Shown here in pieces: positions 1 to 8,293 of a DNA stretch of 64,000 bases. Each line of letters starts with the position of its first letter. The stretch's first letter is position 1. A program made the position numbers and the translations under genes. The notes under the pieces were generated by a model. The model saw nothing but the letters and a program-made list of their open reading frames with translations, was not told the DNA's origin and did not search any database. Origin of the DNA: a virus; the IMG/VR virus record IMGVR_UViG_3300023174_007844, positions 16,399-80,398 of that record; one strand, written 5' to 3'.

Positions 1-679
1 GCAAAGGCAATCTATCAAACTCCAGCAATCTATAAGAATTAGAGATTTGCTTACAGATAACGTAAGAACAACTTTTTTGGATGAGTTTGAGTTTCTTATA
101 TTCTTGAACTTGATCATTTGTAAGGGATAATTTCGTCTTTTTTAGTGTTTTGTCTACCACTTCAAGATTTTGCTTTACAGAAATAAATTTGCAGTTTTTG
201 ATAGCATTTCTAACTGTAGATTCGCTTTGTCCAGTGTAGAAAGAAATTGTATTAATTGCCACTGGTCTTTCGTCTTCATACCGAGCAGCAAAAATACAAA
301 TTAGGAGTTCTTTGACAACTTTTTTGCTTTGACTTTGAAGGGCAGACAACGGTACTGCTACTGGTTTTGACCTAGTTATTTCTGGCTTTAAGCGGTCAAT
401 AATTCTATTGATAGAAAATAAACAAACAGTTTTCTTGCCAAATTTTCCATGAGGAGCAGTCCAATACTTGTCAATACCTTTGTCAATAATCTTGTAAACA
501 AAGGTAGATGAATATTGAAATACTTTGCTTGCTATATTGATTATTTCTTCTAGAGGAACGATGCCTGAATTATTAAGGTCTACTAACTTAGAAATAGCCC
601 AAAGTATATAAACATCCACTTCATTGTGTTGTAATACTTGGGCTATAACTTCAGGATTCAGGATTATCGTTTTGGACAT
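1..679 (-). CDS. HTH-containing replication-region protein (3' end outside window)
   Basis: An open frame runs from an ATG at 679 through the window edge, so at least 226 residues are visible and the C-terminus is missing. It begins MSKTIILNPEVIAQVLQ. Around residues 139-158 there is a helix-turn-helix-like stretch (Ile-Ser-Phe-Tyr-Thr-Gly-Gln-Ser-Glu-Ser-Thr-Val-Arg), followed by a Lys-rich half. It overlaps the preceding small gene by 29 nt and is the last visible member of the minus-strand replication operon. A DNA-binding or replication-initiator role is inferred from the HTH and the neighbours only; the family is not recognised. Confidence 0.75.
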   Translation of the reverse strand, partial: MSKTIILNPEVIAQVLQHNEVDVYILWAISKLVDLNNSGIVPLEEIINIASKVFQYSSTFVYKIIDKGIDKYWTAPHGKFGKKTVCLFSINRIIDRLKPEITRSKPVAVPLSALQSQSKKVVKELLICIFAARYEDERPVAINTISFYTGQSESTVRNAIKNCKFISVKQNLEVVDKTLKKTKLSLTNDQVQEYKKLKLIQKSCSYVICKQISNSYRLLEFDRLPL

Positions 680-896
680 TATTAGATAGATCTTCTAAAA
701 TTTTATTTGCGCCAGACCAGAAGATGTACTTGTAAACATCTTCTTCAGTATATCCTGGATTTTCAGCCAACATAAGCTGATGAATAAAATGAATTTTATT
801 AGCTAGATTTCCATTGATAAGAATATTCACTGGAATTTCTTCAGGAGCATCATTAAAAGATTGTTTCAATTTTTCAATAATTTCAATGTTGTTCAT
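651..896 (-). CDS. small hypothetical protein in replication operon
   Basis: 81 residues, acidic C-terminus, no recognisable motif. It overlaps the primase-like gene upstream by 14 nt and the HTH gene downstream by 29 nt, so it is translationally embedded in the operon. Function unknown; an accessory role in replication is only guilt by association. Confidence 0.65.
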   Translation of the reverse strand: MNNIEIIEKLKQSFNDAPEEIPVNILINGNLANKIHFIHQLMLAENPGYTEEDVYKYIFWSGANKILEDLSNNVQNDNPES

Positions 897-1515
897 TTAG
901 TTCTCCCATTTTTATCTTTGCATTCTTAATAAAATTTTTCCAAAGTAGATTTAAATTCTTAAAGTTTTCTTTATGTAAATCTTCATCTATTTGCTTGTAA
1001 ACATTGTCTGTCCAAGTAATAAAATCAGGATTGTAACTATTTAAGCGTTCATATTTCTTTATTTTTTCCGCAAAAGAAATAAGAAAATCAACTTCAGATA
1101 AACCACCGGGATAATTACTAGAATTGTTTTCTTTTTCGAGATATTTTTTGATTGTATTACTAACTTCTCTCATCAGATATTTGACATCAAAATCAACAGT
1201 TTCTATATCAATTTTAGCAAATACAGAGAGTTTATGTATAGCTTCTACAAAATTCAAACCTTCAACATCTTGTACTAGTTGAATCAAATCTCCAGTGGCT
1301 CCGCATCCAAAGCAATTATAGGTATTTGTTTTAGTATTGACACCAAAAGAAGGATTGCCGTCATCGTGATCTGGCATAGGACATCTTGTGTTTGCCCAAT
1401 CAGTGTGCTTAGATATTATGAAGTCAGAATCATATTCCGACTCCATAAATTCCATAATATCAATACTTTTCACTAGATTATCAATAAATTGCCTAGTGAT
1501 TGTAGTTTTATTCAT
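883..1515 (-). CDS. CHC2-type zinc-finger primase-like protein without TOPRIM domain
   Basis: About 210 residues from the ATG at 1515, which overlaps the helicase stop codon; a longer in-frame start at 1554 would lie inside the helicase gene. The N-terminal half has the primase zinc-ribbon pattern: Cys-Pro-x3-His, then Pro-Ser-Phe, then Cys-Phe-Gly-Cys-Gly and a Gly-Asp-x-Ile-x-Leu helix. In DnaG- and T7-type primases this module reads the template trinucleotide. No TOPRIM/RNA-polymerase domain follows, and the remaining ~110 residues are not recognised. It sits directly after the DnaB-like helicase. It may be half of a split primase whose catalytic part lies outside the window. Confidence 0.85.
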   Translation of the reverse strand: MNKTTITRQFIDNLVKSIDIMEFMESEYDSDFIISKHTDWANTRCPMPDHDDGNPSFGVNTKTNTYNCFGCGATGDLIQLVQDVEGLNFVEAIHKLSVFAKIDIETVDFDVKYLMREVSNTIKKYLEKENNSSNYPGGLSEVDFLISFAEKIKKYERLNSYNPDFITWTDNVYKQIDEDLHKENFKNLNLLWKNFIKNAKIKMGELNEQH

Positions 1516-3154
1516 AAAGCATCCAATCAGACACAGAAAGTTCTCTATCATCATCGTAGTTTATAGGTTCAATTTCTTCTTCGTCATCTAAAATTGCTTG
1601 AACATTTCCATTTTCATCACGAACAACTGGATTACGTTTGATAGGAGTTTTGCCGTCAGGACGATCTGATGTGGGAACTTCCTTAACAACTGTATTTCCA
1701 GTTGCAACACCATGTAATGCCAATATTTGTTGCTGCTCTTCTTCTTCCAATTCTGATACTTTATTGTATTCTCTGTTCATGCGAATTGGAAACGGGTTGA
1801 ACCAAGCATCACGCATTTTAACTGGATGAAGAATACAATATCCATGTTCCCGATTGGGCTCCATAGCAATAGCATAGGTACAAAGGTGCATGAGGTTTTG
1901 TCCACCAGATGCAGCAGCCTGATCATAAGACATAAATTTTTTGTCATCTTTAGACTTGCGTGAATCTCTAATTGTCTCACGGTTTATCTGTTGAGCAGTG
2001 AGAACTGGAATATTGTATCTTTTGGCAAGCAAGAATAAACCCTTAACTGCTTGTGATTGATTCTCCCAATCTTTTGCTCCATTGACAGCTTTACGCACGG
2101 TCATATTTCCAATATAGTCAACTACAAGAAGATCTGGTTTGCCTTTTGTAGCAATCAATTCTCTAATTTTTTGATCAATATATTCTGGTGTAGGATCTTC
2201 CATATTGACATCATATTCAAAATATGGGCCATCTTCTTGACCTTTTAAACCATCATAAATTGTCTTCATTTCATCTGGAGAAAGATCAGTGCCTTTGATT
2301 TGGTCATAAGGAATCTCAAAACTTAATGAAACGTGACGAAGCAAACAAAGCCAAGAGTTCATTTCAAAAGAAAGATACAAAACTTTTTTCTTGCACACTT
2401 TATTTGCATGAAGAGCAGAATTTAAAAGCATTACACTCTTACCACCAGAAGAAGGTGCCAAGAAAACAATAATTTGTCCAGGCATCCATCCAAAAGTTTT
2501 AGAATCTATATTGCTTATTCCACATTCAATACCCTTAAATAATTCAGGTTGAGTAAGACGTTTTTCGTACTCTAATTTGAAGAAATCAGCACTATTAGAT
2601 ACATCAAAATTTTGTATTTCAGAAAATTTTTCAGACAGTTCTTCCTGAATATCATCAAGGTCTTTCTGGATAGCTTCTACAGTTTTAGATAGATCACCAT
2701 TAGCAAGAAGACTATTAGATGATTCAAAAGTTTTAGTAAGTGTGCGTAGACCTTTATTCTTTTTAAGCAATGTAGTGACTTCGTAAAAATCATTCTCATT
2801 AAAGTCAAAATTCTCAATCTCATCCCAAAGAGAAATATATTTTCTACGGGTGAAATCTTTGATATTGCTTTCATTCAATGATGATTCAAGTACAAAGCCT
2901 GTTAATAAACTTCCACCACTTCTTTCCCAATATTTCATTATAAAATCGTACATTTTTTGGGTGTAAGAAGAGGTGTCATTTGAATCTATATGAACAAAAT
3001 GATCCCTAGTAATTTGACGTGCAAGAGCCTTATCCATACACTTTTGACTTTTAGTGATGGATGATAGGAACATTATTTCTAGTGAACGTTGATCTAGTTT
3101 CATCTTGCGTAAGGCAACCTTATAGTAATGCAATTTCGAAGTAAAGAATTCCAA
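1508..3154 (-). CDS. dnaB-like: DnaB-like replicative DNA helicase
   Basis: 548 residues. The RecA-type C-terminal domain carries Walker A Ala-Pro-Ser-Ser-Gly-Gly-Lys-Ser near residues 231-238, the segment VLYLSFEM after it, and Walker B Leu-Leu-Val-Val-Asp-Tyr near 341-346. A Gln-rich/Gly-Gly segment around 410 fits the H4 region of the SF4 family. The N-terminal ~190 residues look helical, as in DnaB. The acidic C-terminal tail (after about 500) is longer than in bacterial DnaB. It lies between the loader and the primase zinc-finger gene, overlapping the loader gene by 55 nt, consistent with a replisome operon. It should unwind DNA 5'-3' at the phage fork. Confidence 0.93.
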   Translation of the reverse strand: MEFFTSKLHYYKVALRKMKLDQRSLEIMFLSSITKSQKCMDKALARQITRDHFVHIDSNDTSSYTQKMYDFIMKYWERSGGSLLTGFVLESSLNESNIKDFTRRKYISLWDEIENFDFNENDFYEVTTLLKKNKGLRTLTKTFESSNSLLANGDLSKTVEAIQKDLDDIQEELSEKFSEIQNFDVSNSADFFKLEYEKRLTQPELFKGIECGISNIDSKTFGWMPGQIIVFLAPSSGGKSVMLLNSALHANKVCKKKVLYLSFEMNSWLCLLRHVSLSFEIPYDQIKGTDLSPDEMKTIYDGLKGQEDGPYFEYDVNMEDPTPEYIDQKIRELIATKGKPDLLVVDYIGNMTVRKAVNGAKDWENQSQAVKGLFLLAKRYNIPVLTAQQINRETIRDSRKSKDDKKFMSYDQAAASGGQNLMHLCTYAIAMEPNREHGYCILHPVKMRDAWFNPFPIRMNREYNKVSELEEEEQQQILALHGVATGNTVVKEVPTSDRPDGKTPIKRNPVVRDENGNVQAILDDEEEIEPINYDDDRELSVSDWMLYE

Positions 3155-3897
3155 CCAGAACCTGTTGAAATATTCGCAGTTCCATAAGTCAACAAAAAGT
3201 ATGGTTTGCCAGAGTTTACCCTTGATTTTGCTAGTCTGTCTAAATTTTGAGGGAATTGAGGGTGAGTTTGTTTATATTGTTCAATTCCATCGATGACAAT
3301 AAAATCAAGACTCTTAAATTCTTCATTCATCTTGTCAAATTCATCTTTCTTATCAAAATCGCTTAAGACACTTATAATTTCAGTCCAATCATAGTACTTA
3401 GCAGACAAACCTTTTTTGATAGCAGATTGAACTAATACTGCACCGATAAAAGTTTTACCACTACCATTTTTACCATCAAAAATTAGTGATGTAAGTGGTG
3501 TCTTGATATTTCCAGTGTGACGAATAATTGGAGGATCGTTGTTTACAATATCCTTCATATATTTTTCAAAATGCTTAAGTAATACTAAAACTCGTTCACT
3601 GGTTTTAGATTCAACACCAAGATCTCTTCCATGAGAATCTGCACGAATATTCCAATCATCAAGACTTTTACCAATGAAAACTCTTGGTACATTAGCTTTA
3701 GCATAAAGTTCTTTGAGAAATTTTTCTTTCTCACATGAACACATTACAGATTTAGCTTTGTAATTAACAGTGTAGCCCCAATAATCACAAAGAGCGCAAC
3801 CGATACCTTTACTCATTCTAAGGTTTCGTGCACTATCTCGTAAGTTTTCTTTTAAATTATTTAGACCCAATATATCTTCAAAATTAGGTTCAGCCAT
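3100..3897 (-). CDS. dnaC-like: DnaC-like helicase loader AAA+ ATPase
   Basis: 265 residues. A Cys4 cluster (C34, C37, C53, C55) precedes an AAA+ core with Walker A Gly-Lys-Asn-Gly-Ser-Gly-Lys-Thr near 141-148 and Walker B Asp-Phe-Ile-Val-Ile-Asp-Gly near 197-203. A zinc ribbon plus a DnaC/IstB-type ATPase, next to a DnaB-like gene, is the usual arrangement for a helicase loader. Its ATG overlaps the stop of the upstream AAA+ gene (TAATG), indicating translational coupling. IstB-type transposition helpers share the fold, but no transposase is nearby. Confidence 0.87.
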   Translation of the reverse strand: MAEPNFEDILGLNNLKENLRDSARNLRMSKGIGCALCDYWGYTVNYKAKSVMCSCEKEKFLKELYAKANVPRVFIGKSLDDWNIRADSHGRDLGVESKTSERVLVLLKHFEKYMKDIVNNDPPIIRHTGNIKTPLTSLIFDGKNGSGKTFIGAVLVQSAIKKGLSAKYYDWTEIISVLSDFDKKDEFDKMNEEFKSLDFIVIDGIEQYKQTHPQFPQNLDRLAKSRVNSGKPYFLLTYGTANISTGSGWNSLLRNCITIRLPYAR

Positions 3898-5501
3898 TAC
3901 AAATCATCCTCGTTCTCATTGTATCTCTTAATTTCAGAATTGCTACTGGAGGCATTTCTTGCTCTTTCACTAGCCCAAGATCTCAAGTATTGTATCTCTT
4001 CTTTCATCAATTTAGAAATGGGAACGGAATCTTTAATTGCGTCTACTATGTCTGATGTAATGATTTCTCTTTTGTTATCACTGAATGCTTCGTACAAAGC
4101 TGATTCAATGGCAGCTTCTATTTCCGCACCTGTGAAACTTTCAGATAAATCTGCCAATAATTCCAAATTAAAATTCTTTGGATTTCTGTTTCTTTTCTCA
4201 AGGTGGATTTTAAATATAGTTTTTCTTTCTAGCAGTTTAGGAAGATCTACAAAGAAAATCTCATCAAATCTACCTTTTCTCAATAATTCTGGTGGCAATG
4301 AAGAAACATCATTGGCAGTAGCAACAACAAATACTGGAGACTTTCTATCCTGCATCCAAGTGAGCCAAGAACCTAAGACTCTAGATGTAGTACCGCCATC
4401 TGTTGTACTTGATGCTCTTGATCCAGACATGCCCTTATCAATTTCATCACACCAAAGAATACAGGGAGCTACAGATTCAGCCACTTTAAAAACTTGTCTC
4501 ATATTTTGTTCAGAACTTCCAACAAGACCAGAAAATACTTTGCCCATGTCAAGTCTTAGAAGTGGGAAATTCCAAAATGATGAAATAGCTTTGGCGAATA
4601 ATGACTTACCAGCACCTTGAATGCCTACAAGTAAAATGCCTTTGGGATTTGCTGGCAATCCATAATCTAATGCCTCTAATGAAAAAGCATCTTTACGTTT
4701 TTCGAGCCAAGATTTTAATCCTGATAAACCACCAATACTATTCATATCAGTAGGGTCATCAATCCAATCCAATAAGCCTGATTTACGGATAATATCTTTC
4801 TTTTGTTGAATAATTGATTCAGGCAATAAGGATGTGTGTTTGATCATACAATAGGTACAAACTTGCTCACATTCTGATATTGTCAAACCTCTAAAACAAT
4901 TGACTACATTGTCAAGTTCTTCTTTGGTATATGATGTTTGAAATTTAGCAGCAAGATCAGGTCTTTTAGATGCTTTATCTAAAAGATATGTAATCTTTTC
5001 TGCTATTTCATCTTTACTTGGAAGAGGAAAATCAATTACAGGAACAGATTTTTCTAAATCTGTGGGAAGTTCTAGTGTGGATGAAAGAATAATTATTGCT
5101 TTGTTCTCTGTGGAAAAATCAAAGCTTAAGTTTTTCAATTGGCGGACAACTTTTATTTCTACTTGTCCACGATAGTTTCCAGAACCAAAAAATTTATTGT
5201 AATCTTTCAACACCAAGATACAAAATTTATTCTTTGGAACTATAAGTTTTTTAAACCAGCCTAATACTTCTTCTTGGTCCAAAACACAATCAGATGCTTT
5301 TGCTGGTAAGAATTCTGGAAATGTTGAATGAAGTCCAGAAACGATATCCCATTTTACGAGATCCCAAGAAGTATCAGCTTTGGAACATAAACTTTCCAAA
5401 GCTGACATTACTCTATTTTCTTCTTGAGATACTAAATATAAGACTGTTCTTTTAGATCTTATTAGCAGCTCAATTTCATCTATTGTTTGATTGCTGTCCA
5501 T
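3897..5501 (-). CDS. Ycf46-like AAA+ ATPase
   Basis: 534 residues with two parts. The N-terminal half opens with a segment typical of Ycf46-type proteins (Leu-Ile-Arg-Ser-Lys-Arg-Thr-Val-Leu-Tyr-Leu-Val followed by Glu-Glu). The C-terminal half is a classic AAA domain: Walker A Gly-Ile-Gln-Gly-Ala-Gly-Lys-Ser near 290-298, Walker B Ile-Leu-Trp-Cys-Asp-Glu-Ile-Asp near 350, a sensor-1 Ala-Thr-Ala-Asn-Asp, and Arg-Lys-Gly-Arg-Phe-Asp arginine fingers. The family is known in cyanobacteria, plastids and other bacteria and its substrates are poorly defined. Its place in a phage replication operon suggests a remodelling role at replication complexes (inference). Confidence 0.85.
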   Translation of the reverse strand: MDSNQTIDEIELLIRSKRTVLYLVSQEENRVMSALESLCSKADTSWDLVKWDIVSGLHSTFPEFLPAKASDCVLDQEEVLGWFKKLIVPKNKFCILVLKDYNKFFGSGNYRGQVEIKVVRQLKNLSFDFSTENKAIIILSSTLELPTDLEKSVPVIDFPLPSKDEIAEKITYLLDKASKRPDLAAKFQTSYTKEELDNVVNCFRGLTISECEQVCTYCMIKHTSLLPESIIQQKKDIIRKSGLLDWIDDPTDMNSIGGLSGLKSWLEKRKDAFSLEALDYGLPANPKGILLVGIQGAGKSLFAKAISSFWNFPLLRLDMGKVFSGLVGSSEQNMRQVFKVAESVAPCILWCDEIDKGMSGSRASSTTDGGTTSRVLGSWLTWMQDRKSPVFVVATANDVSSLPPELLRKGRFDEIFFVDLPKLLERKTIFKIHLEKRNRNPKNFNLELLADLSESFTGAEIEAAIESALYEAFSDNKREIITSDIVDAIKDSVPISKLMKEEIQYLRSWASERARNASSSNSEIKRYNENEDDL

Positions 5502-6318
5502 TTATAAACTTATCGAATTGAAATCTAGGATTGCCTGGATAATCTTCATCTCTCCACCAGGTTTCTTCCTTGTATTTAGTCGTGTATTTAACGAAAATTT
5601 CACGCCAATCAAGCATTTCAAATCCTGGAAGATATGGGGATCTTGATATAGATTTTTGAAAAGTATCAGCTATCAGTTTCTTTTCTTCAGCATTGCCTTT
5701 GGAAAGTGTGGCAAAAAGTTGATTCAATCCAGATGTAAAATCTTCTGCACTAATGTTTTGTGTCTTAGCATAGTAGGTACAAACAATAGGAATGCCAAAT
5801 TTGGAAAACATTTCTTTTGATCTTCCAAGTTTTGCCAAGCTCTTCACTTCATCATAGATATCAATCAGAGGTGCAGAATTATTTGTATTAATTACATCTT
5901 GGTAGTAACGATTCAAATAGTGAGGAAATTCCATAAGTAAGAAGTGTCCTGACCTTTGCATGATTACAGTTTTATTTATGAAGCACCAATCAATAAATTT
6001 CTTGGTCCATTCATTCTTGTCTAACTTATTGTCTTCCATAAAATCAGCAATTATGTTGATGATTTTATTGTCAGAGGTGTAAGTGACTCGGTAAACCCCA
6101 TCAAATGCTTTCTTGTATTCGTTCAAGAAGTAATCTGTGAAATTCTTAGCCGTCCAATCATTAAGATTTTCTGGTGCTTCTTTCAAAGTCTTAATTACAG
6201 GCTTTTTGCGCTGTCGTTTGTTGGCTTGAAATGGATTTACCAATTCAGATTGAAGAGGAACGTGTTGCATATAAATACCTTTCACAAAGTCATAAGTGGG
6301 ATCATTAACTGTCTTCAT
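5476..6318 (-). CDS. conserved-context hypothetical protein in replication/recombination operon
   Basis: 280 residues, basic near residues 33-45 and rich in aromatic residues throughout, with no recognised motif. It overlaps the Ycf46-like gene by 26 nt and the SbcC C-lobe gene by 14 nt, so it is co-translated with both. It could be an adaptor or a divergent DNA-binding protein. Function unknown. Confidence 0.7.
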   Translation of the reverse strand: MKTVNDPTYDFVKGIYMQHVPLQSELVNPFQANKRQRKKPVIKTLKEAPENLNDWTAKNFTDYFLNEYKKAFDGVYRVTYTSDNKIINIIADFMEDNKLDKNEWTKKFIDWCFINKTVIMQRSGHFLLMEFPHYLNRYYQDVINTNNSAPLIDIYDEVKSLAKLGRSKEMFSKFGIPIVCTYYAKTQNISAEDFTSGLNQLFATLSKGNAEEKKLIADTFQKSISRSPYLPGFEMLDWREIFVKYTTKYKEETWWRDEDYPGNPRFQFDKFINGQQSNNR

Positions 6319-7030
6319 CTTCTACCTCAATCAAATCAAAATTTTGCATCTCCTTTATCTCTTCTAAAGAAGTTTCTTTTACTTTGGCTATGCCATTTTC
6401 TTTATATACTAGATAATTTTTTGATGATATAAGGGCAAATTTTTCTGGAGAGTGAGTAATGAGTATATTTTGTAAACCTAATTCAGTGTTATATTTCTTC
6501 ATAAATTTCAATAAATATTTCATTACTCCATCTTTAGAAACAGCAGAAAATGCTTCATCTAAGAAATAAGCACCTGTGTATCCATTATAAGTTCCAAAAG
6601 CAATTCGCAATATATAGCTGATAATTTCATGCAGTCCTCCTCCACTTGTTCCACGTAAAGGACGTTTTACTAACTCACCATCAATTATTTTTTCCAATGT
6701 TGGCGAAATTGTAAATTGACTTGTATTTTCACTTTCCTTTTGGCTTATTTCTTTCATTTCCATAGTGAAAGTATAATCTTGGCTATACATATCTCTTGAC
6801 CAAGCAGTAACTAATTCTTCAATTGAAGAAATTGCATTAAGTCTGGTTTCTTGTGCTATTTGGCGAATAAATATATTAGCTTTTTTGTTGAGTTCTTTAT
6901 CAACTTCTAACTCTTTTATCTTACTTTCTTGTTCTTCTAAAAGAGTTTGTAAGGTTTTGCGTTCTGCTTCAAGAGTAATCAATTCTCTTTCAAGTTTACT
7001 ACAAAAGCTTTTAATTTGCTGAAGATTCAA
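6305..7030 (-). CDS. SbcC/Rad50-like ATPase, C-terminal lobe (split gene)
   Basis: 241 residues. Residues ~1-60 are coiled coil. An ABC signature-like loop Gly-Thr-Ser-Gly-Gly-Gly-Leu is at 127-133, Walker B Ala-Tyr-Phe-Leu-Asp-Glu-Ala-Phe at 154-161 and an H-loop His at 193. There is no Walker A. That is the C-terminal half of an SMC/Rad50/gp46 ATPase; the Walker A half is encoded separately at 8290-9435 with the SbcD gene between them. The two halves would have to assemble into one ATPase head. Starts 3 nt after the small coiled-coil gene. Confidence 0.85.
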   Translation of the reverse strand: MNLQQIKSFCSKLERELITLEAERKTLQTLLEEQESKIKELEVDKELNKKANIFIRQIAQETRLNAISSIEELVTAWSRDMYSQDYTFTMEMKEISQKESENTSQFTISPTLEKIIDGELVKRPLRGTSGGGLHEIISYILRIAFGTYNGYTGAYFLDEAFSAVSKDGVMKYLLKFMKKYNTELGLQNILITHSPEKFALISSKNYLVYKENGIAKVKETSLEEIKEMQNFDLIEVEDEDS

Positions 7031-7032
7031 GA

Positions 7033-7287
7033 CTACTCTCCTTCAAGTTCAACAACTTTATCTTGTAACTCCTGAAGTTTGCTTTCTAATTCAGATTGCT
7101 TATTTGTAATTAGATTCTTAAGATCTTTTGGTTTGCAGCCATAGTTGTTTTTGCAAGTTTGTACTAAATCATCATATTCAGTTTTAAATTGTTCAAGCTG
7201 CGTAGATAAAACTTGAACTTTACCTTCAGCATTTCCTTTTTTCTTCTTGTATGCTTCGATCTGATCTAGAATTTCTTTAGATGTCAT
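7033..7287 (-). CDS. small coiled-coil protein between SbcD and SbcC C-lobe
   Basis: 84 residues, nearly all heptad-like (Leu/Lys/Glu/Gln rich), with Tyr-Gly-Cys-Lys-Pro breaking the helix near residue 50. It lies between the nuclease gene and the C-lobe gene of the split Rad50-like ATPase, 2-4 nt from each. It could be a detached arm of the Rad50-type coiled coil or a free partner. That is inference; the sequence shows only coiled-coil character. Confidence 0.75.
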   Translation of the reverse strand: MTSKEILDQIEAYKKKKGNAEGKVQVLSTQLEQFKTEYDDLVQTCKNNYGCKPKDLKNLITNKQSELESKLQELQDKVVELEGE

Positions 7288-7291
7288 TTTT

Positions 7292-8293
7292 TCATTCCCC
7301 CTTAATAGTCTTGGTATTTACGGTCTTAACAGCATTGATAGCTAAATCAATAATTTCATTGCTTATATTAGCGTTTTCTGCTTTAGTTCTTAGCGCAGAG
7401 ATTTTATCATCAAGATTTGTAAACTGCCATGATGTAGTTCTCATGTTTGCAACCTTAAGTTTGAACTCATGTGTATCTTTCTTAAGTTCTTTTGCTGCTT
7501 GCATTTCTTCAAGCTTAAAAACTTCACTAGCTGGTTTTGCAGATTTAAGCTTGATATATTCTTCGTTTTGAATTTCACCATCCAATGTATAGTCAAGAAT
7601 TAATATTTTAATGTCTTTTTCTAAATTGTCCCTAGACGCTGAATACCTACTGATTGAACCAGGGTTAATAAATCGCTTGCCATCACTTCTTGTTTGCGTC
7701 ATTTCGTGATGTATATGACCTGAAATGACTAGATTTGTATTGGGATGCAAAGGTGTATCCTCGAAAAGATAAGCATATTCAGCAAACCTATCAATTTTTG
7801 TTGAGATCGATGCATGACAAACCCAAATAATTGCTGATGAAGTTGTAAGAAAACCTTGCTTTATTTCTCTGTCTAAAGATGGAGTGTAATGAGCAAAAGA
7901 TATACCCAAAGAAGGTTCATAGTCTGTCTTAATCAATAATCCAGCTGAAATAAGTGTTCCTAAAGCAGTCTTTTCAAGATTTGAAGAACTATCGAGATCG
8001 TGATTCCCTACACAGATATAGATAGGAAATGACCAAGGTTTATTGCCATTTGGTATACCTTTCAAAATTTCTAAAGTTTGATTTCGTAAGAGTGGTCCAA
8101 CTTCATAAACTTCAAATAGATCACCAAGAAGAACAACGGCATCAAGCTTTCTTTCTTCAGCAATTTGCAAACATTCAACAAGCTTTGCTCTGATTGACAA
8201 ACTATAATCATCAAGCCTATTTTTTGGTTGCCTATCCATTAAGTGAATATCACCAACAAACATGACTTTATTTTGTTTAATTACATTCTTCAT
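7292..8293 (-). CDS. SbcD/Mre11-like nuclease (T4 gp47 type)
   Basis: 333 residues from the ATG at 8293, which overlaps the upstream stop as ATGA; a GTG five codons earlier is possible. All calcineurin-type phosphoesterase motifs are present in order: Gly-Asp-Ile-His, Gly-Asp-Leu-Phe, Gly-Asn-His-Asp, Cys-His-Ala, and Gly-His-Ile-His-His. These bind two metal ions in Mre11/SbcD. With the flanking SbcC-like lobes it should form a nuclease for double-strand-end processing in phage recombination-dependent replication, like T4 gp46/gp47. Confidence 0.92.
   Translation of the reverse strand: MKNVIKQNKVMFVGDIHLMDRQPKNRLDDYSLSIRAKLVECLQIAEERKLDAVVLLGDLFEVYEVGPLLRNQTLEILKGIPNGNKPWSFPIYICVGNHDLDSSSNLEKTALGTLISAGLLIKTDYEPSLGISFAHYTPSLDREIKQGFLTTSSAIIWVCHASISTKIDRFAEYAYLFEDTPLHPNTNLVISGHIHHEMTQTRSDGKRFINPGSISRYSASRDNLEKDIKILILDYTLDGEIQNEEYIKLKSAKPASEVFKLEEMQAAKELKKDTHEFKLKVANMRTTSWQFTNLDDKISALRTKAENANISNEIIDLAINAVKTVNTKTIKGE

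Noticed and set aside
3919-4620. 233-residue plus-strand ORF
   Set aside because: Lies wholly inside and antisense to the Ycf46-like AAA+ gene, has no start signal and no recognisable protein pattern.
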